This document shows, one piece after another, positions 25,541 to 34,293 of a DNA stretch of 64,000 nt (its first letter is position 1; every line of letters begins with the position of its first letter). The stretch is taken from contig NZ_BAGK01000205.1 of NCBI RefSeq assembly GCF_000308795.1, positions 25,385 through 89,384 of the forward strand, read 5' to 3'. This stretch comes from Nocardia thailandica NBRC 100428 (GTDB lineage: Bacteria; Actinomycetota; Actinomycetes; Mycobacteriales; Mycobacteriaceae). Made by a program: the position numbers and the translations under genes. The notes under the pieces were generated by a model. The model saw only the letters and a list, made by a program, of their open reading frames with translations. It did no database searches and was not told the DNA's origin.

Positions 25541-25576
25541 TGAAGTAGACCGACATCTGTGAAGTAGATCGACATC
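25541..25576. promoter_or_regulatory. Tandem 17-bp direct repeat upstream of the frameshifted TetR
   Basis: TGAAGTAGACCGACATC (25541-25557) and TGAAGTAGATCGACATC (25560-25576) differ at one base and are spaced 19 bp start to start, nearly two helical turns. They lie about 36 nt upstream of the TetR start and are good candidates for an autoregulatory operator. Confidence 0.5.
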
Positions 25577-25675
25577 CCGCCCGGCAGCACCCATGAGGAT
25601 GGGTGAACCGTACCACCAGCCGGGCGTATACCAGCCGAATCGGGAATCCGCCGGTTTACACCCGCAAACACCCAG

Positions 25676-26341
25676 TTATCCGGCGGCGCCGGACCCGGCC
25701 TTCCTGTTCCATTCGGAGCTGAGCCGGGGTTCGGCTTCCAGATGGCTCAGTCCGTTCCAGCAGAGATTGACCAGATGCTCGGCGACCACCTCTTTCGGCG
25801 GCGTCCGTTCGTCCAGCCACCATGTCGCCGTGGTCGAGACCATGCCGACCAGCGCCTGGGCGTAGAGCGGGGCCAGGCTGGTGTCGAAGCCCCGGCGGCC
25901 GAAATCGCCGGCCAGGATGTGGGCGACCTGGTTGACCGCCTCGTTCAGCAGGCTCGAGTAGCGGCCGTCGCCGGAGGAGGCGGGCTGATCGCGCACCAGG
26001 ATCCGGAAGCCGTCGGTGCGCTCCTCGATGTAGGTCAGCAGCGCGAGGGCGACCTGCTCGAGACGGACTCGTGACCGGTTCTGGGTGAGCGAGGAGGTGA
26101 TCATCTCCAGCAGCATCGACATCTCCCTGTCGACCACCACCGCGTAGAGGCCCTCCTTGCCGCCGAAATGCTCGTAGACCACCGGCTTGGACACCTGGGC
26201 ACGCTGCGCGATCTCCTCGATCGAGGTCGCGTCGTAGCCCCGCTCGGCGAACAGCGTGCGGCCGATCTCGACCAGTTGCTCGCGTCGCTGCGTGCCGGTC
26301 ATCCGCGGCCGGGACACCCGCCCCGGTTCGTTCGACGACAT
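25676..26341 (-). CDS. TetR-family transcriptional regulator (Rv1019-like)
   Basis: 221 residues. The N-terminal helix-turn-helix covers TGTQRREQLVEIGRTLFAERGYDA to VSKPVVYEHFGGKEGLYAVV, followed by an all-helical ligand domain with the pattern found in TetR proteins controlling stress or lipid genes. The position between mfd and glmU matches the mycobacterial gene Rv1019. The ligand and targets are unknown. The 224-nt region upstream to the tRNA gene carries no other gene. Confidence 0.88.
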   Translation of the reverse strand: MSSNEPGRVSRPRMTGTQRREQLVEIGRTLFAERGYDATSIEEIAQRAQVSKPVVYEHFGGKEGLYAVVVDREMSMLLEMITSSLTQNRSRVRLEQVALALLTYIEERTDGFRILVRDQPASSGDGRYSSLLNEAVNQVAHILAGDFGRRGFDTSLAPLYAQALVGMVSTTATWWLDERTPPKEVVAEHLVNLCWNGLSHLEAEPRLSSEWNRKAGSGAAG

Positions 26342-26565
26342 CGATCTGCCTTTCCGCTACTCCTGCTCGGCGAAAGTCAACCAACTGTTCCAGATCCCGG
26401 CCGACGCCTCGCCGACCCCCTCCTGTCCACGCCACGGCACACCCCCGATGCGCGACTCTCCGGCGCCGCCCCCGGGCAGGAATCGCGGAACCACGGGCCG
26501 ATGTGCGAGGATCTGACCGTGCCGTGACACAGCGGCGGTTCCCCTGAGACCCGCCGGTGTGGCGA

Positions 26566-26636
26566 TCCGCCGTAGTGTAATGGCAGCACCTCTGATTTTG
26601 GCTCAGATAGTTCAGGTTCGAGTCCTGGCGGCGGAG
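26566..26636 (+). tRNA. tRNA-Gln (anticodon TTG)
   Basis: The acceptor arms TCCGCCG (26566-26572) and CGGCGGA (26629-26635) pair perfectly. The anticodon stem TCTGA/TCAGA encloses the loop TTTTGGC, giving anticodon TTG (reads CAA/CAG). The T-loop TTCGAGT is present. CCA is not fully encoded. It sits just upstream of glmU. Confidence 0.95.
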
Positions 26637-26733
26637 CACACGGACACAGTGACGTATCGTCGGCCCGCACCCCGAGTGCGCCGAACCGCAGTTACACAGC
26701 ACACTCGCTGACAAAAGCAGCCGAGGGAGATCC

Positions 26734-28224
26734 ATGCCATCGCAGACCGCCGTCGTCGTTCTCGCCGCCGGAGCCGGGACACGAATGCGGTCGAAGACCC
26801 CGAAAGTGCTGCACCCCTTGGCCGGTCGCAGCATGCTCGCGCACGCGCTGCACGCCGCCGCCGAGATCGACCCGGCCTACCTGATCACCGTCATCGGCCA
26901 CGACCGCGACAAGGTCGGCGCCGCCGCCGCCGAGGTCGGGGAAGAGCTGGGCCGCAAGATCATTCCCGCGGTGCAGGAGCAGCAGCTCGGCACCGGGCAC
27001 GCCGTGCAGTGCGCGCTGACCGCGGTCCCCGAGGACTTCGACGGCGACCTGCTCGTCACCTCCGCCGACGTGCCGCTGCTGGACGGGCACACCCTGTCCG
27101 CGCTGCTCGACGAGCACCGCAGCTACGCCGAGCGCCCGGCGGTCACCGTGCTGACCTTCGTCCCGCCGGACGCCAACGGCTACGGCCGCATCGTGCGCGA
27201 CGCCGACGGCCAGGTCGCCGAGATCGTCGAGCACGCCGACGCCACCCCGGAGCAGACCAGCATCAAGGAGGTCAACTCCGGCGTCTACGCCTTCGACGCC
27301 GGCGTGCTGCGCGCCATGATCGGCAAGCTGTCGACCGCCAACGCCCAGCACGAGCTCTACCTCACCGACGTGCTGCGGCTGGCCCGCGAGGCCGGGCACC
27401 CGGTGCACGGCGCGCGCCTGGTCGACGCCAACAAGGTCACCGGCGTCAACGACCGGGTCCAGCTGTCGCAGGCCGGGCGCACCCTCAACCGCTACATCGT
27501 CGAGCGCCACATGCGCGCGGGCGTCACGATCATCGACCCCGAGACCACCTGGATCGACGCGGGCGTGCGGATCGGGCGCGACGTCGTGCTGCGCCCGAAC
27601 ACCCAGCTCTTCGGCACCACGGTCGTCGGCGAGGACGCCCAGGTCGGCCCGGACACCACCCTCACCGACGTCATCGTCGGGCAGGGCGCCAGCGTGATCC
27701 GCACCCACGGCGAGCGGGCCGAGATCGGCGACGACGCCACCGTCGGCCCCTACAGCTACCTGCGCCCGGGCACCAAGCTCGGCGAGGCGGGCAAGCTCGG
27801 CGCCTTCGTCGAGACCAAGAACGCCACCATCGGCGACCACTCGAAGGTGCCGCACCTGACCTACGTCGGCGACGCGACCATCGGCGAGTACAGCAACATC
27901 GGCGCTTCCAGCGTGTTCGTGAACTACGACGGCGTGAACAAGCACCACACCGTGGTCGGTTCCCATGTGCGCACCGGCAGCGACACCATGTTCATCGCTC
28001 CGGTCACCGTGGGTGACGGCGCGTATACGGGTGCGGGTACTGTGCTGCGTAGAAGCGTTCCGCCGGGGGCACTCGCGGTGTCAGGTGGACCACAGCGCAT
28101 CATTGAGAACTGGGTGCAGCGTTACCGTCCAGGAACCGCTGCGGCGCGCGCGGCGGCGGAAGCCATCGCGGCACACGAGATGTCGAGTCAGACAATCGAG
28201 CAAAAGGATGGCAAACAGCAGTGA
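26734..28224 (+). CDS. glmU: Bifunctional GlcNAc-1-phosphate uridyltransferase / glucosamine-1-phosphate acetyltransferase
   Basis: 496 residues. It makes UDP-GlcNAc for peptidoglycan in two steps. The N-terminal nucleotidyltransferase has LAAGAGTRMRSKTPKVLH. The C-terminal left-handed beta-helix acetyltransferase has repeated hexapeptides and the block RPGTKLGEAGKLGAFVETK, then SVFVNYDGVNKHHT. The last codons overlap the prs start (GTGA at 28221), so glmU-prs form an operon. Confidence 0.98.
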   Translation: MPSQTAVVVLAAGAGTRMRSKTPKVLHPLAGRSMLAHALHAAAEIDPAYLITVIGHDRDKVGAAAAEVGEELGRKIIPAVQEQQLGTGHAVQCALTAVPEDFDGDLLVTSADVPLLDGHTLSALLDEHRSYAERPAVTVLTFVPPDANGYGRIVRDADGQVAEIVEHADATPEQTSIKEVNSGVYAFDAGVLRAMIGKLSTANAQHELYLTDVLRLAREAGHPVHGARLVDANKVTGVNDRVQLSQAGRTLNRYIVERHMRAGVTIIDPETTWIDAGVRIGRDVVLRPNTQLFGTTVVGEDAQVGPDTTLTDVIVGQGASVIRTHGERAEIGDDATVGPYSYLRPGTKLGEAGKLGAFVETKNATIGDHSKVPHLTYVGDATIGEYSNIGASSVFVNYDGVNKHHTVVGSHVRTGSDTMFIAPVTVGDGAYTGAGTVLRRSVPPGALAVSGGPQRIIENWVQRYRPGTAAARAAAEAIAAHEMSSQTIEQKDGKQQ

Positions 28225-29201
28225 CCGCGTTCTCGATCGACAACCAGAAGAACTTGATGCTCTTCGCCGGCCGGTCGCACCCCGAGCTGGCCGAGCAGGT
28301 CGCCAAGGAACTGGACGTCGATATCACCCCGCAGACCGCGCGTGACTTCGCCAACGGCGAGATCTTCGTCCGGTTCGAGGAGTCGGTGCGTGGCTCCGAC
28401 GCGTTCGTCCTGCAGAGCTTCCCCGCGCCGCTGAACCAGTGGCTGATGGAACAGCTCATCATGATCGACGCCCTCAAGCGTGGTTCGGCGAAGCGGATCA
28501 CCGCCATCCTGCCGTTCTACCCGTACGCCCGCCAGGACAAGAAGCACCGCGGCCGCGAGCCCATCTCGGCCCGCCTCGTCGCCGACCTGCTCAAGACCGC
28601 GGGCGCCGACCGGATCATCACCGTCGACCTGCACACCGACCAGATCCAGGGCTTCTTCGACGGCCCCGTCGACCACATGCACGCCCTGGTGCAGCTCTCG
28701 GAGTACATCCGCACCAACTACCCCTCCGACAACCTGGCCGTCGTCTCCCCCGACGCGGGCCGCGTGAAGGTCGCCGAGAAGTGGGCCGACGCGCTGGGCG
28801 GCACCCCGCTGGCGTTCATCCACAAGACCCGCGACCCGCTGGTCCCCAACCAGGTGAAGTCCAACCGCGTCGTCGGTGACGTCGAGGGCCGCACCTGCGT
28901 GCTGATCGACGACATGATCGACACCGGCGGCACCATCGCCGGCGCGGTCAAGGTCCTCAAGGAGGCCGGCGCGGGCGACGTCATCATCGCCGCCACCCAC
29001 GGCGTGCTGAGCGACCCGGCCGCCGAGCGTCTGGCCAACTGCGGCGCCCGCGAGGTCGTCATCACCAACACCCTGCCGATCGACGAGGAGAAGAAGTTCC
29101 CCACGCTGACCGTGCTGTCCATCGCGCCCCTGCTGGCGCGCACGATCCGCGAGGTCTTCGAGAACGGTTCCGTCACGGGCCTCTTCAACGGCAACGCCTG
29201 A
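28221..29201 (+). CDS. prs: Ribose-phosphate pyrophosphokinase
   Basis: 326 residues. It makes PRPP from ribose 5-phosphate and ATP for nucleotide, histidine and tryptophan synthesis, and for decaprenyl-phosphoryl-arabinose in mycolata. It shows the ATP-binding flexible loop RQDKKHRGREPISARL, the metal site VDLHTDQIQGFF, and the PRPP loop CVLIDDMIDTGGTI. The GTG start overlaps the glmU stop. The stop is followed by GTTGTTTTT and then repeat copy B, which may act as the 3' end of the transcript. Confidence 0.98.
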   Translation: MTAFSIDNQKNLMLFAGRSHPELAEQVAKELDVDITPQTARDFANGEIFVRFEESVRGSDAFVLQSFPAPLNQWLMEQLIMIDALKRGSAKRITAILPFYPYARQDKKHRGREPISARLVADLLKTAGADRIITVDLHTDQIQGFFDGPVDHMHALVQLSEYIRTNYPSDNLAVVSPDAGRVKVAEKWADALGGTPLAFIHKTRDPLVPNQVKSNRVVGDVEGRTCVLIDDMIDTGGTIAGAVKVLKEAGAGDVIIAATHGVLSDPAAERLANCGAREVVITNTLPIDEEKKFPTLTVLSIAPLLARTIREVFENGSVTGLFNGNA

Positions 29202-29210
29202 GTTGTTTTT

Positions 29211-29360
29211 TGGAGCGCTGGCGCGCTCGAGTCGCGGCCCTTTGTGCCCCGACGAAAAGAATCCCGATCCTCGCGGCTGCGCCGCATGGGGTCGGGGTTC
29301 TTTTCGTCGGGGCGGCCGCGACCGCCGCTGCCCGGCGGGGCCTCCGAGGTCGGCCCGTGG
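29211..29360 (+). repeat. Structured intergenic repeat, copy B
   Basis: Starts 9 nt after the prs stop with TGGAGCGCTGGCGCGCTCG. The outer stem GTCGCGGCC pairs with GGCCGCGAC. The central hairpin arms at 29247-29267 and 29292-29312 pair over 21 positions with one T-G wobble (GACGAAAAGAA against TTCTTTTCGTC). The right end is GGTCGGCCCGTGG. Same orientation relative to its upstream gene as the other copies. Confidence 0.85.
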
Positions 29361-29439
29361 GGGCTGGGTCGTCGTGGCGGGGTGAGTTGTCGTGGCGGGT
29401 GGTAGTAAGGACACATCGGACGACTACCCGGGGGGAACG

Positions 29440-30144
29440 ATGAGCGAAGCGCAGGAGCCGATCGATCTCGGCAAGGGGCGTCCGCGCGACGCGGAACCCG
29501 CCCCCGCTCCCCGGCCGCAGGACGCGCCGCCGGGCGGCACGGCGCCGGGAGCAGGGCCGTCCGCCGCGCCGCCGTCGGGCCCGGCACCGGTCCCCCGGGC
29601 GGAGGAGCCGTGGGCGGGGTTGGAGAGTGCGGCGATCCCGCCCGCGCCCGGACCGCCGCCCGTGCCGGAGATGCCGCCCTATCCCGGACCGCCGCCCGCC
29701 CCGGCGGGCTACCGCTACCCCATGCCGGGCCATCCCCAGGCCCCCTACCCGCAGCCGGGGTATCCCCAGGCCGGGTACCCGCGGTATCCGGCGGGCCCGC
29801 AATATCCCTACCCCACGCCGTACCAGGTGCCGGGGACCCCGGTCCCCATGCCGCCCGGCTACCAGCCCTACCCGCGCCAGTTCTACGGCTACCGCGAGAA
29901 CACGCCCGTCCTGACCATCATGAGCTGGGTGTGCCTCGGCGTGTCGCTGTTCGGCGGCCTGATGATGTGCGGGCTGCCGACGCTGGTCGCCGCGCCCGCG
30001 GGGCTGGTCACGGGCATCATCGGGCATCGCAAGGGCGAGTCGACCGCGATCGGGGCGGCCATCGCCAACGGCATCGTCGTCGTGCTCATGCTCATCGGGA
30101 TCGTGCTGCTCGTCGCGGGCATCGGGTTCGGCGGCTGGACGTAG
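29440..30144 (+). CDS. Proline-rich DUF4190-type membrane protein
   Basis: 234 residues from ATG 29440. About residues 1-150 are a low-complexity Pro/Gly/Tyr-rich cytoplasmic region (repeated YPQPGYPQAGYPRYP-like units). The C-terminal 80 residues hold two membrane segments in the DUF4190 pattern: VLTIMSWVCLGVSLFGGLMM, then AAIANGIVVVLMLIGIVLLVAGIGFG, with GHRKGESTAIG between. The function is unknown. An in-frame ATG further upstream is possible but lacks a good ribosome-binding site, whereas GGGGGAAC precedes 29440. Confidence 0.75.
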   Translation: MSEAQEPIDLGKGRPRDAEPAPAPRPQDAPPGGTAPGAGPSAAPPSGPAPVPRAEEPWAGLESAAIPPAPGPPPVPEMPPYPGPPPAPAGYRYPMPGHPQAPYPQPGYPQAGYPRYPAGPQYPYPTPYQVPGTPVPMPPGYQPYPRQFYGYRENTPVLTIMSWVCLGVSLFGGLMMCGLPTLVAAPAGLVTGIIGHRKGESTAIGAAIANGIVVVLMLIGIVLLVAGIGFGGWT

Positions 30145-30190
30145 CGCCGCGGTTCCCCGCCCCGGGCGCGCGGGGGCGGATACTGGAACC

Positions 30191-30520
30191 ATGAGTCGTG
30201 AACCACTGGACATGGACATGGGCGACGACGACCAGGCCGACGACATCGTCGCCTACGAGCGCACCGTCGAGGACCCGCCCGCCGACTACGTGATCCGCAA
30301 TCACGAGGCCGACGACGACGGCTACCTCGGCATCGGCGAGGAACTCGAGCAGGAGTGGTCGCGGCGCGGCGAGGCCCGGGAGGCCGTCGCCGAGGACGAG
30401 CGCCCCGCCGAGGTGGCCGCGGTGGACATCGTGGGCGACGACACCCTCTTCGCCAGGGACCGCGCCTCCAGCGAGGACCTCATCTCCGGTGAATACCTGG
30501 CCGACGAGGAAGATCTGTAG
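30191..30520 (+). CDS. DUF5709-type acidic small protein
   Basis: 109 residues, strongly acidic (many Asp/Glu), with no membrane segment. The blocks DDDGYLGIGEELEQEWSRRGEAREAVAEDERPAEVAA and DLISGEYLADEEDL resemble the actinobacterial DUF5709 family. The function is unknown. It lies 46 nt after the DUF4190-type gene and 14 nt before the DUF2461 gene on the same strand, so the three may be co-transcribed. Confidence 0.65.
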   Translation: MSREPLDMDMGDDDQADDIVAYERTVEDPPADYVIRNHEADDDGYLGIGEELEQEWSRRGEAREAVAEDERPAEVAAVDIVGDDTLFARDRASSEDLISGEYLADEEDL

Positions 30521-30534
30521 GACGCTCGACGGCG

Positions 30535-31191
30535 ATGCGCACTTTCACCGGATTCCCGCTGGCCGGCCTCGACTTCTACGAGGACCTCGAGGCCGACAAC
30601 TCCAAGACCTTCTGGACCGCGAACAAGCAGACCTACGACGAGGCGGTCCGCGCCCCGATGGTGGCCCTGACCGCCGACCTCGAACCCGACTTCGGCCCCG
30701 CCAAGATCTTCCGCCCGTACCGTGACGTGCGCTTCGCCGCGGACAAGACGCCCTACAAGAATCACCAGGGCGCGGTGGTCGCCACGGCGCCGGGCTGCGG
30801 CTGGTACGTCCAGATCGGGGCGGCCGGGCTGTTCGTGGCGGGCGGGTTCTACGCGGGCTCGGCCGAGCAGCTGGCCGCGCTGCGCGCCACCATCGACGAC
30901 GACGTGCGCGGCCCCGAACTGGAGAAGCTGCTGGCCGAGCTGACCGCCGCCGGTTTCACCATCGGCGGCGAGCAGCTCGAGACCCGCCCGAAGGGCTACC
31001 CCGCCGACCACCCCCGCATCGGCCTGCTGCGGCACAAGTCCCTGACCGCGAGCCGGGAGTACGGCGCGCCGGACTGGCTGACCACCCCGCGCGCGGCCGA
31101 GGAGATCCGCGCGGACTGGGAGCGGCTGCGGCCGCTGCTTGGCTGGCTGTCGGCCGTGTTCGAGGGCGTGCCGGGCCGTCAGCGCCGCTGA
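30535..31191 (+). CDS. DUF2461 family protein
   Basis: 218 residues matching the DUF2461/TIGR02453 pattern: GLDFYEDLEADNSKTFWTANKQTYDEAVRAPM, then PAKIFRPYRDVRFAADKTPYKNHQGA and GWYVQIGAAGLFVAGGFY. It is a conserved protein of unknown function found in bacteria and fungi. Its 3' end overlaps the convergent egtD gene by 13 nt. Confidence 0.88.
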   Translation: MRTFTGFPLAGLDFYEDLEADNSKTFWTANKQTYDEAVRAPMVALTADLEPDFGPAKIFRPYRDVRFAADKTPYKNHQGAVVATAPGCGWYVQIGAAGLFVAGGFYAGSAEQLAALRATIDDDVRGPELEKLLAELTAAGFTIGGEQLETRPKGYPADHPRIGLLRHKSLTASREYGAPDWLTTPRAAEEIRADWERLRPLLGWLSAVFEGVPGRQRR

Positions 31192-32150
31192 GCGAGCAGC
31201 AGCAGGAAGCGCCGGTCGGGATCGGTCCAGGTGCGGGTGGTGGCGAACCCGGCGGCGTCGAGCTCGGCGGACAGCCCCTCGGGACGGAACTTGGCCGAGA
31301 TCTCGGTGCGCATCTCCTCCCCCGCCGCGAACTCGACGGTCAGGCCCAGCTCGGCGACGGTGACGGTGACCGCGCGCGTGGCGCGCAGCCGCATCTCGAT
31401 CCACTCGTGCTCGGCGTCCCACAGCGCGACGTGCTCGAACTCGGCGGGCACGAAGTCGGCGCCGAGCCGGTGGTTGAGCACGTGCAGCACGTTGCGGTTG
31501 AACTCCGCAGTCACCCCGGCCGCGTCGTCGTAGGCGGGGACGAGGACCGCCGGATCGATCACCAGCCCCGCGCCGAGCAGCAGCTGCTCCCCGGGCTCGA
31601 GGACGTCGTGGATGCCGGCGAGGAACTCGGCGCGTTCGGCGGGCACCAGGTTGCCCAGCGTGCCGCCCAGGAAGGCGATCATCCGGCGGCCGCCACGCGG
31701 CAGATTCGCCAGGGTGTCGGTGAAGTCGCTGACCACCCCGTGCACGGCGAGGCCGGGGAATTCCTCGGCCACCTGCGCGGCCGAGGCGCGCAGCGCGTCG
31801 ACGGAGACGTCCTGGGGCACATAGGTCTTCAGCGAGCCCTCGGCGGTGAGCGCGTCCAGCAGCAGCCGGGTCTTGGCGGCCGAGCCCGCGCCGAGCTCGA
31901 CCAGCACCTCCGGCCGGGCGGTTGCGGCGATCTCCCCGACGACCTCGTCGAGCAGGGCGCGCTCGGTGCGGGTCGGGTAGTACTCGGGCAGCGCCGTGAT
32001 CTGTTCGAAGAGCTCGCTGCCGCGCGCGTCGTAGAACCATTTGGGCGGCAGCGACTTCGGGGTGGAGGACAGCCCGCGACGGGCGTCGGCGCGCAGGGCG
32101 GTGGTCAGATCGTCGTCGGTGAGGTGGACGTCCAGCAGCGGCGCGGTCAT
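31179..32150 (-). CDS. egtD: L-histidine N-alpha-methyltransferase EgtD
   Basis: 323 residues. It trimethylates histidine to hercynine with SAM, the first step of ergothioneine synthesis. The SAM site is VELGAGSAAKTRLLLDAL; the substrate region has PKWFYDARGSELFEQITALPEYYPTRTE and GGTLGNLVPAERAEFL. The ATG at 32150 overlaps the egtC stop (ATGA). Last gene of the egtA-B-C-D operon. Confidence 0.97.
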   Translation of the reverse strand: MTAPLLDVHLTDDDLTTALRADARRGLSSTPKSLPPKWFYDARGSELFEQITALPEYYPTRTERALLDEVVGEIAATARPEVLVELGAGSAAKTRLLLDALTAEGSLKTYVPQDVSVDALRASAAQVAEEFPGLAVHGVVSDFTDTLANLPRGGRRMIAFLGGTLGNLVPAERAEFLAGIHDVLEPGEQLLLGAGLVIDPAVLVPAYDDAAGVTAEFNRNVLHVLNHRLGADFVPAEFEHVALWDAEHEWIEMRLRATRAVTVTVAELGLTVEFAAGEEMRTEISAKFRPEGLSAELDAAGFATTRTWTDPDRRFLLLLAQRR

Positions 32151-32959
32151 GTACGGGACCTTTCGAGGGCGGGGAGATCGGTGACGGTGAGCCGGCCGGG
32201 CACGGCGGTCACGAGGGATCGATCGGGGACGGTCTGCCAGCGGGGGTCGTCGTCGTAGGGTTCGGAGGACAGCACGGCGGCGTCGTCGGTGACCAGGGCC
32301 GACAGCGAGTGGTAGACGGTGGTGGCCCACAGCTCGATGCCGTTGCCGAGCAACAGGTTCAGGCGGGCCTCGGGCGCGTGGCGCAGCACCGCGCCGGTCA
32401 GCCGCGTCAGCGCCACGGCCGGGTCGAGCGTCTCCAGCAGGCCGCGCAACAGCACCCACAGCGCGGCCGAATCGGTCAGCGACTCGGCCTCGAGCAGGAT
32501 CGCGGGCGACCGGAAGACCGGCGCGTCGAGCGTCGCGTCGAGGTCGGCGGCCACCGCGGGCAGCACGGCCCGCCAGGCCGGGACGAGCCCGTTGTGACTG
32601 AAGGCCCAGTGCTCGTCGGTGAACGGCGCGCACGCCCCGCGCTCGATCGGCATGCCGACGGTGGCCGAGCGGACCGCCGCCACCACCGCGTGCGACTCGA
32701 GCTGTCCCAGTACCTCTTCCACGGCGGGGTCGGTCCAGATCGGCGCGGGATTGCGGTAACGGCTGACGGTGTGGCGGACGTCGTCGATGCCCGCGTTGGC
32801 GCGGCGCCACCAGGCCGCCCCGAAACCGTCGGCGTTGACGGTGCCGCCGCCGCGCATCCGGCGCGGCGCCCAGGACTGGACGAACAGCGAGTGCGGCCCG
32901 CGGACCAGCAGCTCGCCGACCGTCACCGGCGGACCGACGTAGCCGAGATGACGGCACAT
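32147..32959 (-). CDS. egtC: Ergothioneine gamma-glutamyl hydrolase EgtC (class II amidohydrolase)
   Basis: 270 residues. It removes the glutamyl group from the sulfoxide intermediate. The N-terminal nucleophile Cys2 is exposed after Met removal (MCRHLGYVG); Ntn-hydrolase blocks NADGFGAAWW, RSATVGMPIERGACAPF and WAFSHNGLV follow. The ATG shares one base with the egtB stop (TGATG), and the stop overlaps egtD, so translation is coupled along the operon. Confidence 0.95.
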   Translation of the reverse strand: MCRHLGYVGPPVTVGELLVRGPHSLFVQSWAPRRMRGGGTVNADGFGAAWWRRANAGIDDVRHTVSRYRNPAPIWTDPAVEEVLGQLESHAVVAAVRSATVGMPIERGACAPFTDEHWAFSHNGLVPAWRAVLPAVAADLDATLDAPVFRSPAILLEAESLTDSAALWVLLRGLLETLDPAVALTRLTGAVLRHAPEARLNLLLGNGIELWATTVYHSLSALVTDDAAVLSSEPYDDDPRWQTVPDRSLVTAVPGRLTVTDLPALERSRT

Positions 32960-34293
32960 CAGCGCTCGTCCTCGCGCAGGTCGCGGGCCAGGCGGAACCC
33001 GGCGAAGATCTGCCTGCGGATCGGGTGGTCCCAGTTGCGGAAGGTGCCGCGGCAGGCGACCGGATCGGTGCCGAAGGACCCGCCGCGCAGCACCCGGTAG
33101 TCGCCGCCGAAGAACACCTCGGAGTACTCCCGGTACGGGAACGCGCGGAACCCCGGATAGGGCTCGAACCCCGAGGCGGTCCATTCCCACACGTCGCCGA
33201 CGAGCTGGTGCGCGCCGGTGGCCGAGACACCCGCCGGGTAGGCGCCGATCTCGGCGGGTTCCAGGTGCCGCTGGCCGAGATTGGCGGTGGCCGGGGTCGG
33301 TTCGTCCTCGCCCCACGGGTAACGGCGCGACGCGCCGGTCGCGGGGTCGTAGCGCGCGGCCTTCTCCCATTCGGCCTCGGTCGGCAGGCGCTTGCCCGCC
33401 CAGGCCGCGAACGCCTCGGCCTCGAACCAGCACACGTGCACCACCGGCTGTCGCGGCGCCAGGGGCACCCGGCGGCCGAAGACCCGGCGGTACCAGCGGT
33501 CTCCGTCGCGCTCCCAGAACTGGGGCGCGATTAGGCCGGCCTCCTGCCGGTGCGCCCAGCCGCGGGGCGACCAGAGTTCGGGCCGCTCGTAGCCGCCCGC
33601 GTCGACGAAGGCCAGGTACTGCTCGTTGGTCACCGGGGCGGCGTCGATCGCGAAGGCGGGCACGTGCACCGGGTGGGCCGGGCGCTCGTTGTCCAGCGCC
33701 CACGGATCGGCCGAGGTGCCCATGACGAATTCGCCCGCGGGCACGCGCACCTCGCCGACGGGGGTGGCGGCGGCGGTGGGCGCGGGCGGCGCCGACAGCA
33801 CCGGCGCGCCCGCGCGCAGCTGATGGGTGGCCAGCATGGTCTCGTCGTGCTGCTGTTCGTGCTGGGCGATCATGCCGAAGGCGAAGCCGTTGTCCACCAG
33901 CGGGTTTCCCGCCAGCGCGCTCGTGTCGAGGACGTCGAACACCTTCTCCCTGACCGCGCCGACGTACCCGCGCGCCTGCGCGGGGTCCAGCAGCGGCAGG
34001 GCGGGGCGGTTGGCGCGGGCGTGCTTGAACGCGTCGTAGAGCTCGTCGATGTCGGCGCGCACCGCGTCCCGGCCGCCGACGTCACGCACCAGCCACAGTT
34101 CCTCCTGGTTACCGATGTGGGCCAGGTCCCAGACGAGCGGGCTCATGAGCGGGGAATGCTGGGCGATCAGGTCGGCGTCGTCGACGGCGTCGGTGAGACC
34201 GGTGGTGCGCAGGCGGGCGCGCCGGAGCACCTCGGCGATCCGCTCGCGCAGGCGTTCGGCGTCGCGGTGGTCGGAGGGAGCGGGCAGGGTCAC
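32959..34293 (-). CDS. egtB: Hercynine oxygenase / sulfoxide synthase EgtB
   Basis: 444 residues. A non-heme iron enzyme that joins gamma-glutamylcysteine and hercynine with O2. The N-terminal DinB-like domain supplies the iron ligands His59 (DLAHIGNQEE) and HxxxHxE at 145-151 (HEQQHDE). The C-terminal formylglycine-generating-enzyme fold has GEFVMGTSADPWALDNERP, RLPTEAEWEKAARY and GDVWEWTASGFEPYPGF. GTG start at 34293 overlapping the egtA stop (GTGA). The gamma-glutamylcysteine-dependent type fits with egtA and egtC beside it. Confidence 0.97.
   Translation of the reverse strand: MTLPAPSDHRDAERLRERIAEVLRRARLRTTGLTDAVDDADLIAQHSPLMSPLVWDLAHIGNQEELWLVRDVGGRDAVRADIDELYDAFKHARANRPALPLLDPAQARGYVGAVREKVFDVLDTSALAGNPLVDNGFAFGMIAQHEQQHDETMLATHQLRAGAPVLSAPPAPTAAATPVGEVRVPAGEFVMGTSADPWALDNERPAHPVHVPAFAIDAAPVTNEQYLAFVDAGGYERPELWSPRGWAHRQEAGLIAPQFWERDGDRWYRRVFGRRVPLAPRQPVVHVCWFEAEAFAAWAGKRLPTEAEWEKAARYDPATGASRRYPWGEDEPTPATANLGQRHLEPAEIGAYPAGVSATGAHQLVGDVWEWTASGFEPYPGFRAFPYREYSEVFFGGDYRVLRGGSFGTDPVACRGTFRNWDHPIRRQIFAGFRLARDLREDER

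Noticed and set aside
25593..25865. Short plus-strand open frame overlapping the 3' end of the second TetR gene
   Set aside because: It is antisense to a clear TetR coding region, and its peptide has no recognisable family.
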